Positions 1-11,092 of a DNA stretch of 64,000 bases are shown here, one piece after another; position 1 is the stretch's first letter, and each line of letters starts with the position of its first letter. Origin of the DNA: Hippasteria phrygiana (lineage: Eukaryota > Echinodermata > Asteroidea > Valvatida > Goniasteridae). Below the pieces are notes generated by a model. It was not told where the DNA came from. It ran no database searches and worked only from the letters and a program-made list of their open reading frames with translations. The stretch lies in NCBI GenBank assembly GCA_037893225.1, contig JAZGUH010000752.1, positions 186,001 to 250,000 of the forward strand. The letters run 5' to 3'. The position numbers and the translations under genes were made by a program.

Positions 1-406
1 CTTCACGAAGGCAATAGGAGAATTTTTTAACAGGATGAAATTTCCTCCTAGCCCTGCCTTTATCCCCGGCCTTATTGTGCCGGCCAGCTTTGTGAAATGT
101 TTCCACAAACTTTGTTGGTATTGAAATCTTGAGCGTGGGAAAATCAGTTCATCCCTTCAAACGTGAATTAATCTTTCCTCTCCCTGGCATTGCCATTACA
201 TGGCCTGGGTCAAATTGTATGGAGCTGCTAAAAATGTTACTTAGTGTGAAAAAAAGTTGCTTATAACCAAAACAGGTCACCAGCCAAATTGCCGTGAAAT
301 GTGTATTGCTTGTGCTTGGTTCTCAGCTAACTTTTGCCGAGAACCGAAAATCTGCTTAACAGTATTTTCTTCACGAACTTGGTCCCTGCTTTCCTTGCCC
401 ATGCAG
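1..406 (+). other. Intron upstream of the first visible CLIP-like exon
   Basis: No coding segment is recognised here. The stretch ends in a pyrimidine-rich tract and CAG acceptor (AG at 405-406) directly before ankyrin-like coding sequence, so it reads as the intron preceding the first visible exon. The 5' exons of that gene would lie outside the window. Confidence 0.6.
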
Positions 407-750
407 ACCTGGAATCCAAGTGCAGCGAATTTGACAATGGCACCCCACTCCACATTGCCGCCTCCAATGGCTGCTTGGAGTCGGCGCGCTGCCTCCTGCA
501 GCTCGGGGCAAACAGCCACACCAGGGACACCCAGGGCCGTGTGCCACTCCTCTGCGTGCCAGACGCCAACGACTTAACCAAGTCAGGCTGGGAGGCCACT
601 GCCGCCAAGCTTCGGCAGTTGCTCCACCCGGACTCACAGTTCACCCGACCAAAGTACGCAGCGCAGAGCTACGACGATGTGCCCAGCAGGGTACTGCTGA
701 CATCCCAGGGACTGGGGCTAGGAGACAGAGTCTGTGTTGGAGAAACAAAG
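407..750 (+). CDS. CLIP-like exon: ankyrin repeats and start of CAP-Gly 1
   Basis: The acceptor CCCATGCAG precedes 407 and the donor GTAGG starts at 751. The frame is open through an ankyrin repeat ([19 protein letters not shown]) and ends in [11 protein letters not shown], the first strand of a CAP-Gly domain, in phase 0. The in-frame ATG at 334 lies in the intron and is not a start. Confidence 0.85.
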
Positions 751-3700
751 GTAGGAACTGATGGTTCAAGCTGAAATGTTGTGGCAGAGTCCGGATCCAA
801 GTATGACCAAACAGTAAAAATAATTGACACAAACTTGTACAGAGTACAAAGTTGACGAGCCCAACTTGAATGTAGGCTTAATTCTGGATTCCAAAGTACT
901 TTTTTAACACTGTAATGGTCTTGGACTCACACCTGGACTTGGTCTTGAGTCACAAGCAATGGGCTTTACTGAGTCCAGGTATGTGTTTACGACGATTAAC
1001 CCAAACCCCTCTGGGTGAATGCAAAATCATATCAAATTTCATGGATTTAGCAGGGTTAGGGTTAAAGGCATTGAGAAATTTAAAAAGTATGGTGGAGTCC
1101 AGGGTCAGGTCTGGGCTGGAGCCAGGACTTACGTCAAGGCTGGACTTGAGCCAGTTTTTTCAATATGGGACTTAAGTGAACTTCAAGTCTACTTGTTTGT
1201 TTTATTGCCTCAGAGTTGGGCCCGGGCTCGGCTAGAACACTCAGTGTACTCTGTCTCTCCCTTTTGATGGTCGGTCTTGTTTCGTAAATCACTTGGATAT
1301 CTGTTCTGTGCAAGTTTGTTGACGGCACTGCATGCAAAAAGTACTGTGGAGGGGACATTAAATAGACAATCTTGAGGGCATCAACGTTTAGAGAAAAAAA
1401 ACATGTAGTTCTGTTAGTTTTCGGATGTGGTCTCTGTCTAAGCCCCCCTCCCAAAAAAGGCTCTTTATTCCTTTATCATTTTGTAGTTGTGCCTAATAAT
1501 TCTCTTGCACATTTCTCATCCCTACAAATCAGGTTGGCACATTGCGGTTCTGTGGGGCCACACAATTTGCTCCTGGTGTCTGGGTCGGGATTGAGCTTGA
1601 CGACGCAGTAGGGAAACACAGTGGAACATTCGATGGTGTGGCCTACTACAAATGCCCTCCCAATCACGGTACTTTGGAATAACTGCATTGATGACTGTGA
1701 CTAATACACCGATTGTGCAATTTTGAGTTTGTTTGTTTCATGACCATTGTGTTTACTTGACATCCAACTTAGTCAGTGTTCTTGCTTTTTTGTTGTAAAC
1801 TTTGATCTCACAAAACTAAATTGTATCTCCTGTAAATGTTATGCTTTCTATGTATTAAAGTCATCCTAACAAACATTCATCTGTGTAGATATACTGTCCT
1901 TGACTCCTTGCAGCCCAAATTTATCTCTGCATTTATAATTTGTAGACATAACTTTGTGCTTGGTAATTGGTCTGGGAGTCAAGACTACGTCAGTGCAAAA
2001 TTAAGTCCTGTGTTTTTATTTATAAAAAGACATTATAAAACTGATTGAAGTTAAAGACTGCCACATTTTGTGAAAGCACTAGATGAACTAGAGATAATCA
2101 CTTCCAGATGAATATTATGAAAATATATCAAATTTTGTTCTATGGTTAACATAGCATTTATGCATATTATTTTTGGCAGGCATCTTTGCGCCTTTGTCCA
2201 AGGTATCCAAATTTGGGACAAGCTCTCGGCCAAGTACACCCAAGTTCAGTGGCGGAGTTGCTGTGGATCATGGTAAAATTGACGTGTCCCACATATCCCA
2301 CAAGGTTGATACAGGTAAATAGTGGTGTGTCCCATGATGTTTTTCTGTCCTGAGGTTCTATAAATAGTTACAAAAAAATGGAAAAACACTAATTTCTTAG
2401 GTTTCATTATTGTTTTAGAACCAAGTATAGTATTTTCCTATTTTGATATGTGTGGAACCTTTAAAGCTGTACACAATAATGACAAGAAATGAGCTTTTAA
2501 AAGTACAACCACCACTTTCGATAAAATCAACTTTTTTTTTTTTCATGCCAAATTGTAGGGCTTCGTACAAGAGTGCCATCCATTGGCAGTAAATTAGAGG
2601 ACATCGATGTCGGAGACAGGGTCGCGTTAGCTGGTCAGGTACCCAGGCATGGCATTGTGAGATACAGTGGACTTACACAATTTGCTGCAGGTATCAGACT
2701 ACTCTAAAGTGTAGATATTTTAAAACCTTTATGTAAGAGTAATGATTGACTTGAAACAAAGAAATGGATGGAATGTAACCAAGTTTGAAAATATTGTGAT
2801 TACATGATTTTCTAAAAAGCACAGGCAGGAGGCTTTAATTTGATGTGTAGAGTGTTAGCTTATTCCTATCCTGTGCTGTACCTTTTGAAGATGTTAGAGT
2901 CACGACCACTTGTGTTGAGAAAATATGCTCAGAGTCAGTGAAGTATACACTCACTATAAAAAAAACAATCACCCAAAAATATTATTTGAGTTTATTTATA
3001 TAACTTTGGGATATGTTAGAATGGGGTTTTTCGGATGTCAGTATGTTAAAATTCAAAACTCAGAATGCCATAGTGTGACTTTCTGCTCATTTCAATGGGC
3101 CGTGTCACATTTTTATATGACAAAAGGCAGGGATGTTGTCAAGTCCATCACAAGCCATCCAGTCCTAATCCCAATCACAAGCTATTCAAATATGCTTTGA
3201 CAAAGGCATTCAAGTAAGCTTTGACAAAGGCATTCCTTTGTCATTGTTCTTGTGACAGGACTTCTGACTGGACTTGGGGAAGGACTTGTGAAAGGACTTG
3301 CAGGGACTCGACTACAACTCTGACAAAAGGATGGTACAACGTCTCCATGATAATTAACAAACTGTTTTTTTAGAGATAGAAAGGACTCATATCGTTTTGG
3401 TTTGCGGTAACACCATGTGTTTATCTCAACTAACGAGAGGTATGGGTTCTGAAAAGAACCTTATCGCACAACTCGTATCTCAACCTTCGTTATAAAGTGA
3501 GAAGGGTTCAAGGGGAGAACCAATTTTCTTGCATCTCGTTTTCTCTACTGTCGATAAGTGAGAAATATGATTCAGGGGAGAACCATGGGGACTTTACAGG
3601 TTAATATGGTTCAGGGAGAACCATGGGGACTTCTCGGGTTGTTCTTAACGTTTCGATTAGCCTGCTCTAATCTTCGTCAGGAGAATGAGTGTTACCGCAA

Positions 3701-6700
3701 ACCGAAACGATATCGATATTCCACCATGCAAAGCCTCAAAACTTATATAGAAAGGACTCCTGTTCAGCGGCGTTTAATTTTCTGTAAATCATTATTTTGT
3801 AGGGTGGTGGTATGGCATCGAGTTGGACAGACCTAACGGCAAGAATGACGGTTCAGTGGCGGGATTCCGCTATTTCACTTGCAGCTCACACCACGGCGTA
3901 TTCGCCCATCCGTCAAAACTCACAAGGTAAAACGGCTGAATTATTGACAGCCACACTAGCGGTCTTGTTACTTGACCCTTTCCGTACTCGTCAAACTAAC
4001 CACAAGGGAAACTGACTAGGGGAACAGAGAAAACTGGCAGAAGTGAGATTCAGTACGGTTTTCCGGGAGCCGGTTTTCAAATTTACCTAGCCAGTTTCCC
4101 TTGTGGTTTGTTTGACAAATTACAAGTTAAAAAGTCGTATCCTCATTGAGTGATCCCTACAGTGTCGCTTCCCAGGTTGTATTGTAGAATTGGGCGTGAT
4201 CCCTGGCTATACGGCATTCTGGGTTTATGACTTCTGACTAGCGCCCACCCGAACAAAGATGCTGACAATTTGGGAGACCGCCAACATAGGGCAAGATAGC
4301 TCAGTTGGTAGAGCGCCGGTACGGTATTCCGGAGGTCGCAGGTTCAAATCCCGCTGGTGTCAGTTTTCTTTGTTCACTTTGAAAATGAGAGCGTCTCCAA
4401 AAAGTAATCCGAAAATAATTGGCTATCATGTAATGAACTTGATCATGCTAAATATGGTTGCATCATAAAGGGCGGTTTGTCAACTTTCCAGTGATGCTTT
4501 TCTGGCATCTCTGCAGTCATGGATGACTGAGCAGCATTGAATTCAAAACAATGGCTAAAAAACTGTTGGCCCGATGCCCAACCTACGCTTTAAAGGTATT
4601 CTGGCATGCTAACATAACTTTAACAAGGGTGAGATTGGCCAAAAATGAAAATTCCACGAAATCCCCCAAAAATCCACGAAAAAAACACGAAAAATCCACG
4701 AAAAATCCACGAGGACCCCAGATCAACATATAGTTTGTATTTGCATAAAGGCACCCCCTTAATAGATCCGTTTTTAGTGGTCTATAACCACTTTCACAGG
4801 TAAAAACACCTTTAGGACAACACCTCAGGAATTCCAGATTGCAAAAAAGAATCTTTAAAAATTCTTAAATCCCGACAAAAAATCCTAAAATCAGGAAAAA
4901 TCCTGACATATTTCACCCCTGCTTTAAATCTCACACCCTGCAATTATTTCCTTGTGCTGATCTGGTGTTGATCTTGAACTGCTACAATGGCATGATGACC
5001 GGGGGTAATATTTGAGAATTTGTATGAAGTGCTGCATAAGCACTATTATCATTAGCATTCCTATAAGCTTTTTTTGGGGGGCCACCTGTATCTTTTTTAT
5101 TTCGAGGCATAATTCCCAAAGTACATATGAAGGGGGGTGTAATTAGCCCAGGACTGGGCTCGAACCCACAACCTGCGGAATTACCCACAGACCTTGAATT
5201 CAATGTGCCAAGCCACTAGGCCACAGCACTTCCACATGTTATCTTTAATATTTTGATTTGTTTTCAAATCGATGAAAATAAATTTATTTTTTCAAAAATC
5301 GTGTTTCCACTTGAATTCAGCACTGATTCAAACACCAAGAAGTTGCAAAGAGAAGATCAATTTCCTTCAGTATTACTATTTAACCCCTCAGCTAAAAATG
5401 CTGAAATTCCCTTGAAAGGTAATGTAGATCATCGAAATGTTTGTTTTCAAAACATTTGAATTTTTTTATGAATTCTTGATTATTTTTTTTCTCAAAAACA
5501 TTTGCTGGGGTGGACCGCTGAAATAGACAATTTTGTAGCGGGACTCGTAGGCACAAACGCATGCGCTAACACCGTACACCAATATTGCTGCGTGGACGGC
5601 AAAAATAGGGCAATTTTTGTAACAAAACTCATTATGCGCACAACACCGTTAGCAAACATACCGGGGGACCAATAACATTGACAATTTTGTGGTGAGAAAT
5701 ATATACCGGTACACTAACACCGTATGCAAAAAATCTGGGTGGACCGCAGAAATGGAAATTTTCTAGCGAAAGTCGCGCATAAACACCATTATGCTTCGTG
5801 GACCGCCTAAATGATGTTTTCAAACCTGGTATAGTGTGAAATTCTTTAAAAAGAGCAATTTGAGACACATTTTGACGAAACCGTGTATTTGGATACAACC
5901 GCATCAATTGGTGTACTGAAGACCAAAGAACCCGTGTTTTGAAATATGGGGTTGTGCATGCGTGTGTATTTGCATGTATTTACACACTTTTATAGGCAAA
6001 GGGGGCGCACTAGATTTTTTGAGTATTTTTTGTAGAAGCCCGGTTGAATACACTGATTGTTTCCAAGATAAATCACTTGGGAAAACTCATTACAAAATTG
6101 GAAATAATTGTGTTGTAAACAAATGAGTTTCCTACATGGCTCTTTGACTATGAAAAGTGCATAATGTACAATGTAGGCCCTATTTTATTCAGGACAATCA
6201 ATTGATAATCAACATCATGATGTTGAATTGAATCCTGAAAATCTCAAAAAAGCGCCTTTTTTTGTTAACTAATAGAGGGAGGTTTCTCCTCCCCCCCTCT
6301 CTCTCTCTGTCTCTGTCTTTAAATATTAGCTTCTTTTTAAGTACTGAATGTACTGAAAATGTTGAGGTGTAATGCGAAAATGTTTGACATCATCATTTTG
6401 TAATTAAGCACGTTTCACATGTATTTTCTATTTTTGTGATATAATCATCATAATTATCATGATGTCCATTTTGAGCACGAGTTACACTGTCGGTGCTCCT
6501 TTTTAGCACAAAATTATACTGCCAGTGCTCGTTTTTAGAGTCACCGTGAGCGCGAAAAATATATTTGTTTTTACATTGCTGTTTTTGTTGCAATACAAAA
6601 GTTATTCACTTTTGGAGGAGACATCGAACGAAAAAGATCCCCCCAGTTTAGTTATCTTATAATTAGCTCGCAAATGTCGAATTATTTGCGGCCCGACAGT

Positions 6701-8268
6701 AATTAGGTACCAGCAGGGCGCATCTTTTTGTGCGTTAGAGGTGCGAAAGCAACCAAGAATTGAAAACAAAAATCAAAGGGTTGCAGACGGCCGAAATAGA
6801 AAAATAGGGTTTTTGTCATGAAAATAAGTAAATAGAATTTTAAAATTCGCCAGCAGAAAAAATAAGGAGTACTGGACAGTATATCTTGAAACGTAATGTT
6901 TATATTGATAAAGCGAGTTTATGAAATGATATGACTCCATCAATAGATGAAAGACGATCAGAGAAACTAGGTCTCACCGTCAACCCAATTTGGACCTTGT
7001 GTTATCTACGTTTTGGTAGTAATCATTACATTGTGTGGACGTTCTTTTGTCCAATTTAGATGTTGTTTACACAAGCTTTTTGTCGAATTAAGAAGATGTG
7101 TGAACATCCCCGGACAAGATAATTTGTCCGTTATAAGTAATAATTTAGTGGAATATGAAATTTATTTTATACGTATGTCTTTCCTAAAAGTCATTTAGGA
7201 AACAGATGATAACAGTTTAATAATTGTTACATTTTTAAGTTGCTCATTAGTAGTGAAAAATTCATATTTCTAATGAGTTCATCAGATGAATGCATTATTA
7301 ATTGCTTTGCCAATTGTCAAGTCTATGCATGCATTGGCGAGGCCAGGGCAAACGCGATTTTATAAAATAAAATTTAGTGTCAAATGTTTGTTGCACACAA
7401 GTCAGAATGTTAGAGTCAGCGCGAAAAAAAACAAAAGAAACAAACAGACAGACGGACAGACGGGCAGCCCGCCCGACCGACAGACAGCCCTACAGACAGC
7501 CCGACAGACAAACAAACAAAAAAATTACATCATCATGACGTCATCGTGTGTCAAGTGACATAAACTTCTACGTTAAATTTTTGAGTATGAATTTTAGGTC
7601 CTACTAACCTAAGGTCTTTATTACATTTACCATACACATTCGCCGTATAAAAAATGACCCTATTTTGTTCAAAAACAGACGCAGAGTTCACATTGTTTTT
7701 CTTCTCTTGATAATAAACAAGATGATATCCAACAATAGTAAAAATAACAGAAAAGCCCTCTGTTCTGTTGACTATTATAGACAGACAGAGCTCTAGTTTT
7801 TTTCAGTTGTTTTTCTAGCAAGGGAAAATTTATATACTTTTTAATGAGACACCCATGTTTGGTTATCCAATTATTACTTCAAAAATTTGGAATTAGTTTA
7901 TGGCCCGAATAAAGCTAAAATAGTAAAGAGTTTTTTTTGGAAAAATCTTTTGTATATAAGAGCATGGAAATAACACCTTTTTACTTGGCCGCAAAGCCTA
8001 GCTAGAATGTAGAATATAGGAAAAATGTGGTTTAATAATGGCATTTGTGTTGACTTGGTAGTTTTGGTACTGTGAGCAGTTTTGGCCAGATTAAACAAGG
8101 TTTGTCACTGGAGCGCGACATTTGCCAGACTTTCAATGCTTTCTGTAACAGTAAGGATTATCCTAACCATGCATTTATTCGTTTTTGTTTTATTCCTTTA
8201 GATGTTACTGTCCTTCCCAGGATTCATTGGACAGCTCCAACTCAGTCAAGCCAGACTACTACTGCTAA
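407..8268 (+). CDS. CLIP3/CLIP4-like protein (ankyrin + two CAP-Gly domains), 3' part of gene
   Basis: CAP-Gly linker proteins bind microtubule plus ends through the C-terminal EEY/F tails of tubulin and EB1; CLIP3/CLIP4 add N-terminal ankyrin repeats. Visible exons are 407-750, 1533-1668, 2180-2314, 2559-2690, 3803-3926 and probably 8202-8268, with GT-AG junctions and compatible phases throughout. Exon 1 has ankyrin text ([11 protein letters not shown]) and the start of CAP-Gly 1. Exons 2-3 complete CAP-Gly 1, with GKHSG in place of the usual GKNDG, then [11 protein letters not shown]. Exons 4-5 encode CAP-Gly 2 with an intact GKNDG. The 5' end is outside the window. Two CAP-Gly domains plus a short Cys-containing tail resemble CLIP3 more than the three-domain CLIP4, but if the last exon is wrong the gene could continue. 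It converges with the amidohydrolase gene on the other strand. Confidence 0.85.
1533..1668 (+). CDS. CLIP-like exon: core of CAP-Gly 1
   Basis: Begins after CCTACAAATCAG and ends at the donor after CAC G (GT at 1669). It encodes [19 protein letters not shown] followed by [22 protein letters not shown] stands where GKNDG is usual, so affinity for EEY/F tails may differ from the second domain. Confidence 0.9.
2180..2314 (+). CDS. CLIP-like exon: end of CAP-Gly 1 and linker
   Basis: The acceptor TTTTTGGCAG ends at 2179 and the donor GTAAAT starts at 2315. It encodes [13 protein letters not shown], the closing segment of CAP-Gly 1, then a Ser/Pro/Thr-containing linker ([11 protein letters not shown]). 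The phase joins both neighbours. Confidence 0.9.
2559..2690 (+). CDS. CLIP-like exon: start of CAP-Gly 2
   Basis: A T-rich tract and TGTAG precede it and the donor GTATCA starts at 2691. It encodes a linker ([15 protein letters not shown]) and [20 protein letters not shown] followed by SGLTQFAAG, the N-terminal half of the second CAP-Gly domain. Confidence 0.88.
3389..3713. repeat. Fold-back element with 25-bp inverted ends
   Basis: Arms at 3389-3413 and 3689-3713 are inverted copies with one mismatch (core GGTTTGCGGTAACAC). The interior has repeated GGGAGAACC / GGTTCTC segments. It sits in the intron just before the CAP-Gly 2 exon and has no coding capacity. Confidence 0.7.
3803..3926 (+). 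CDS. CLIP-like exon: end of CAP-Gly 2
   Basis: Starts after TTTTGTAG and ends at AG|GTAAAA. It encodes [20 protein letters not shown] and then [10 protein letters not shown]. The GKNDG signature and the GVFA closing strand are intact. Exit phase is 2. Confidence 0.9.
3990..4116. repeat. Inverted pair of SINE tail sequences
   Basis: Segments 3990-4020 and 4086-4116 are inverted copies, sharing CCACAAGGGAAACTG and its complement, separated by 65 bp. The same tail occurs next to the reverse SINE-like copy at 12361-12455, so this looks like two head-to-head SINE tail fragments. Confidence 0.6.
4277..4388 (+). mobile_element. tRNA-derived SINE-like copy
   Basis: The tRNA-like part at 4289-4363 has an A box (TAGCTCAGTTGG) and a B box (GGTTCAAATCC) with RNA polymerase III spacing. 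It is followed by TTTCTTTGTTCACTTTGAAA, shared with the copy at 13524-13633. The anticodon arm does not form a regular 7-nt loop, so it is read as a SINE and not a tRNA gene. Confidence 0.7.
4640..4930. repeat. Dispersed AT-rich repeat with short ATCCACGAAAA iterations
   Basis: Contains several copies of AAATCCACGAAAA followed by AAATCCTAAAATCAGGAAAA-type text and ends near TTTCACCCCTG. A related repeat in the opposite sense occurs at 50470-50790 (TTTCCTGATTTCAG, CTCACCCCTG). Non-coding. Confidence 0.45.
5150..5228 (-). mobile_element. tRNA-like SINE fragment
   Basis: On the - strand the segment reads TGGCCTAGTGG (A-box-like) and, about 45 nt later, GGTTCGAGCCC (B box). There is no flanking tail that would define the whole element. 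Confidence 0.5.
5505..5830. repeat. Degenerate ~75-bp tandem repeat (TGGACCGC...)
   Basis: The motif GTGGACCGCNGAAAT, followed by AATTTTNTAGCG and ACACCGTA, recurs at about 5509, 5590, 5664, 5738 and 5807 with many substitutions. It lies in the long intron of the CLIP-like gene. Confidence 0.55.
6285..6320. repeat. CT-rich microsatellite
   Basis: A run of C followed by repeated CT dinucleotides and CTGTCT variants. Confidence 0.8.
6605..6900. repeat. Dispersed repeat, copy 1 (others at 7850-7920 and 8490-8740)
   Basis: Shares the order GTTTAGTTAT, AAATGTCGAATTATTTG, GCGAAAGCAACCAAGAAT and ACAGTATATCTTGAAA with 8490-8740. A shorter relative (TTTGGTTATCCAATTATTA) is at 7850-7920. The copies have diverged and no coding potential is seen. 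Confidence 0.5.
7440..7525. repeat. GACA/CAGA-rich simple repeat next to a CRE-like site
   Basis: Repeated GACAGACG/CGACAGACA units. Immediately after it come ATGACGTCATCG at about 7535 and an A-rich tract. It lies in the CLIP intron. Confidence 0.7.
8202..8268 (+). CDS. Possible terminal exon of the CLIP-like gene
   Basis: A T-rich tract ending TTCCTTTAG precedes a segment that, in the phase left by the exon ending at 3926, reads 22 codons (beginning [14 protein letters not shown], ending PDYYC) to TAA. Phase match, acceptor quality and the end position favour it. No homology is recognised in so short a tail and the intron would be 4.3 kb, so the call is tentative. Confidence 0.4.
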
Positions 8269-8489
8269 AATAGCAAGTGATAAATTCAAATTCTATTTGG
8301 TATAAATTTATTTATATTCATAATCTATTTATATTGCAATATTTTATTGATTTACAACTCCTGTAGATAGCATGCATAGGACGTTACATATTTTCCTCTA
8401 AGATTACAGCCTTTTTATTTCATTGTCGTTGAATTTAAAAATATACTGTGCGTATACTCTTAGTGAGTTTCACTCTGAAAAATAATTTG

Positions 8490-8740
8490 TTTTTCAAATT
8501 GCTATTTGAATGAGACATGTATCAAATAGAAAAACCCACCCCACGTTTAGTCATCGAATAAGTACTTTACAAATGTCAAATTATTTGAGGCTTGACAATA
8601 ATTTGGGCATAGTGTGCATTAGATGCGTGAAAGCAACCAAGAATAAATCCCTTTTTTTGAAAGGTCGCAAACGACCTAAATAGAAGAACATTTGAAGAAA
8701 ATCAAATTATTTGAAGCCACAGACAGTATATCTTGAAATT
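8490..8740. repeat. Dispersed repeat, copy related to 6605-6900
   Basis: Contains GCGTGAAAGCAACCAAGAAT and ACAGTATATCTTGAAA in the same order as the copy at 6605-6900. It ends directly at the TTAA-flanked element. Confidence 0.5.
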
Positions 8741-8742
8741 AA

Positions 8743-9196
8743 AGGGACACATTGCCTTCAAATGTCATGAAATTTTGCTGTTTGGATATGTTCCTTATCT
8801 TTTATAAGAGTTGTTCATGCAAAAAAACATGTATAATGTGTTGTAATTAGTGAGTAGTCATTACAAAACAAAAAATTGGCCGCTGACCCCTGACATCTGA
8901 CCCGCGAAACATAGACTTATTTCCAGTAGTAAATACCACCGTCTAAATATTGCGCAAAATATGCTGTAAGAGTCTTTAGGCTGGCGCCGCAGCCAGTGGC
9001 CTTGTGAACCTATCATGATCACCAGGTACCATTCTCTACCTCGCGACACATTATTTGTCACGTTATTAAACAAAAAACACGCAATTTGAAGGGATAGTTA
9101 TGTGAATCTTTATATTCTACTTTAAAAAAAAGCTTCCCAACCATATCCATTTCAGTTTTATAGCCCAAATCGCAAAATCCAAAGCAATGTGTCCCT
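8743..9196. mobile_element. TTAA-flanked MITE-like element (454 bp)
   Basis: TTAA at 8739-8742 and at 9197-9200 flank inverted ends AGGGACACATTGC / GCAATGTGTCCCT. TTAA duplication with short TIRs is the pattern of piggyBac-type transposition. The interior has no recognisable transposase, so it is read as non-autonomous. Confidence 0.75.
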
Positions 9197-9200
9197 TTAA

Positions 9201-10590
9201 CACGACCTCGCATTGAGGGTGCCTTCTGCACGGTCTCCATTGAAATACATCAGAGGAAATTATTTGTATTTATTTTACGAGATTTAATAACTTGAAATGG
9301 AACAGAAGTCGAATGTACACTCCATGTATCCCTCATTTCTGTTCCATGCTGCAACAAGTCAACTGAAATACATTGTATTACATTCAGATCATGTTTGCCT
9401 TTCATTTAAAAATCTTGCATATTACTTGAATAGTACACAATTTATGATCACATGCAGTGAAATAATTCTTGTACCGATGTTGTAGTTTTATTCATTATAA
9501 TTGTTGGAAAGCACAGACTGATGTCTTGCAGTCTCGTTTGTTCGGTGGTAGCATTAAAAAGGAATATACCTACGAAGAAATGATGTCACGTTTTGTTTAC
9601 TTTAGTGGTTTAGATAGATGGAGTGCTCCCATCTAAAAAAAAATAATAATAGCCCGGAAATATTAACAGTTCTCCATTATGGAGGAATAATTATAAAAAC
9701 AAAAAAAACATGTATCGGAAAGGTTGAGATCTCAGCTTTCATATGATGCCATATTTGATGTAATTTGCCCACAGCTTCATGCCGAAAAAGCACTTTAAAA
9801 AATCTGGTGCGAAACAAATGTAGATTTCGACTGTTGCTTTGTTAACAGCCAGTCATGCAAACACAAAAAAACGTATTCTGGTTCCAAAAATTGCATTGAC
9901 GTCTTCACTTCGGTACTCTATTCCATTTCACTTTTAAAGGGCTAATTTAGACCAATTGCAGAAAACACATCAAGAGCAGAGATTATTAATGGACCCTTGT
10001 ATTTTGGGTAATGGACTTGAGAATTCTCGGGGGGGGGGGGGGGGGGGGGGGGGGGGAGGGAGGGGGGGCGGCGGCATCCCCACACCAAACAGTCTGCAAT
10101 GAGCGTGTACACTAAATTTATTGGTTTGCCATTCACTGCCAACTTCTTTAAGTTTATGCACCAGCAAGACAAAAACTGAACTGGAGTAAAGGTAAATGTT
10201 TTGAGAATATTACTCAGTAAATTCTGCATTATTGCTATAAGATTTTCAATCTGAACTAACTTTGCAGTCGGATATAAGTTATTCTGTTGGTTGTCTAAGT
10301 TTAATTTATGGAAATTTCACTTTGAAATGAATCTTGTATTAATTTAAATGTTTTGGGCTTTACATACAGCCAACTATTCAAATTTCAACCAAAACAAAAT
10401 ATCTTATGATTACTCCAGTCAAAATTATGCTGATCACGTTCTGGATGAGGAACTTGTTGCAGACAAATCTGAAAATATGCCCTTTATGGTAACTTTTAAA
10501 GAATCAAATCATATGCTCTTTGCGAGCAGGGAATGGGCCTAAAACAGCCTTGCAAACACATGTACATGTACAAGTATAGGAAAGGTGCTA
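9201..10590. other. Intergenic region between convergent genes, with poly-G tract
   Basis: No gene is recognised. A long G run at about 10030-10066, continuing as GGGAGGGAGGGGGGGCGGCGG, is the main landmark; it forces spurious proline-rich frames on the other strand. The rest is AT-rich without clear structure. Confidence 0.6.
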
Positions 10591-10596
10591 TTTATT
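10591..10596 (-). terminator. Candidate polyadenylation signal of the amidohydrolase gene
   Basis: AATAAA on the - strand, about 125 nt downstream of the amidohydrolase stop codon at 10720. Confidence 0.45.
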
Positions 10597-10719
10597 GTAT
10601 GCAGTCTTAAATGTGCAGATAAGCTACGAGATGATTCTCAACTTTAATACCAAACCGCCTGAAGTATGAAGGGAAAGCGATGCCATTTGTTTACTTTAGG
10701 CCTATTTGGCAGTAGATTT

Positions 10720-11092
10720 CTATTGCTTGGTAGGGCGGTCCAGGACATTCACGTTAACCGTAGGTATGGTCTTCATAATGGCCAGGTTGTTTCGTCGGCC
10801 ATCTATGAAGGTTTCGATGACCCTGATCCTCTCCATGTCCACTGGATTCACATGGTAGGGATTCTCGGAGAGCACCACAAGGTCGGCCTTTTTTGCCAAC
10901 CTTGATGCTACCCACCTTCTGGTCCAGGTGGAGCTGCCAGGCCGCGTTGACGGTGTAGGCCTTGAGGGCCTCGTGCACCGAGACACGATACTCTGGGCCG
11001 TAGGGGGTGTTGGGGTCATCTCTAGTGCAGCGGGTGACGGCTGTCTTGATGTTGGCAAATGGGGAAGGCTCACCAGGGAAGCAGGGATGGTC
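10720..11092 (-). CDS. Amidohydrolase exon 6 (C-terminus), with a 1-nt frame break
   Basis: Acceptor TTTTCTCAAAG precedes the codon for Asp (DHPCFPGEPSP). It continues VHEALKAYTVNAAWQLHLD and VGSIKVGKK, then the frame must shift by one base in the six-T run at 10889-10894 to continue ADLVVLSENPYHVNP to the stop at 10720. Length is 373 nt where 372 is expected, consistent with one extra base. The KVGKKADLVVL strand is a hallmark of the family's C-terminal beta sandwich. Confidence 0.85.

Noticed and set aside
334..406. In-frame ATG at 334 as start of the CLIP-like gene
   Set aside because: A strong splice acceptor at 405-406 lies between it and the ankyrin sequence, and the protein family is much longer at the N-terminus.
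4289..4363. Functional tRNA gene
   Set aside because: The anticodon loop is irregular and the same sequence plus tail recurs elsewhere, as expected for a SINE.
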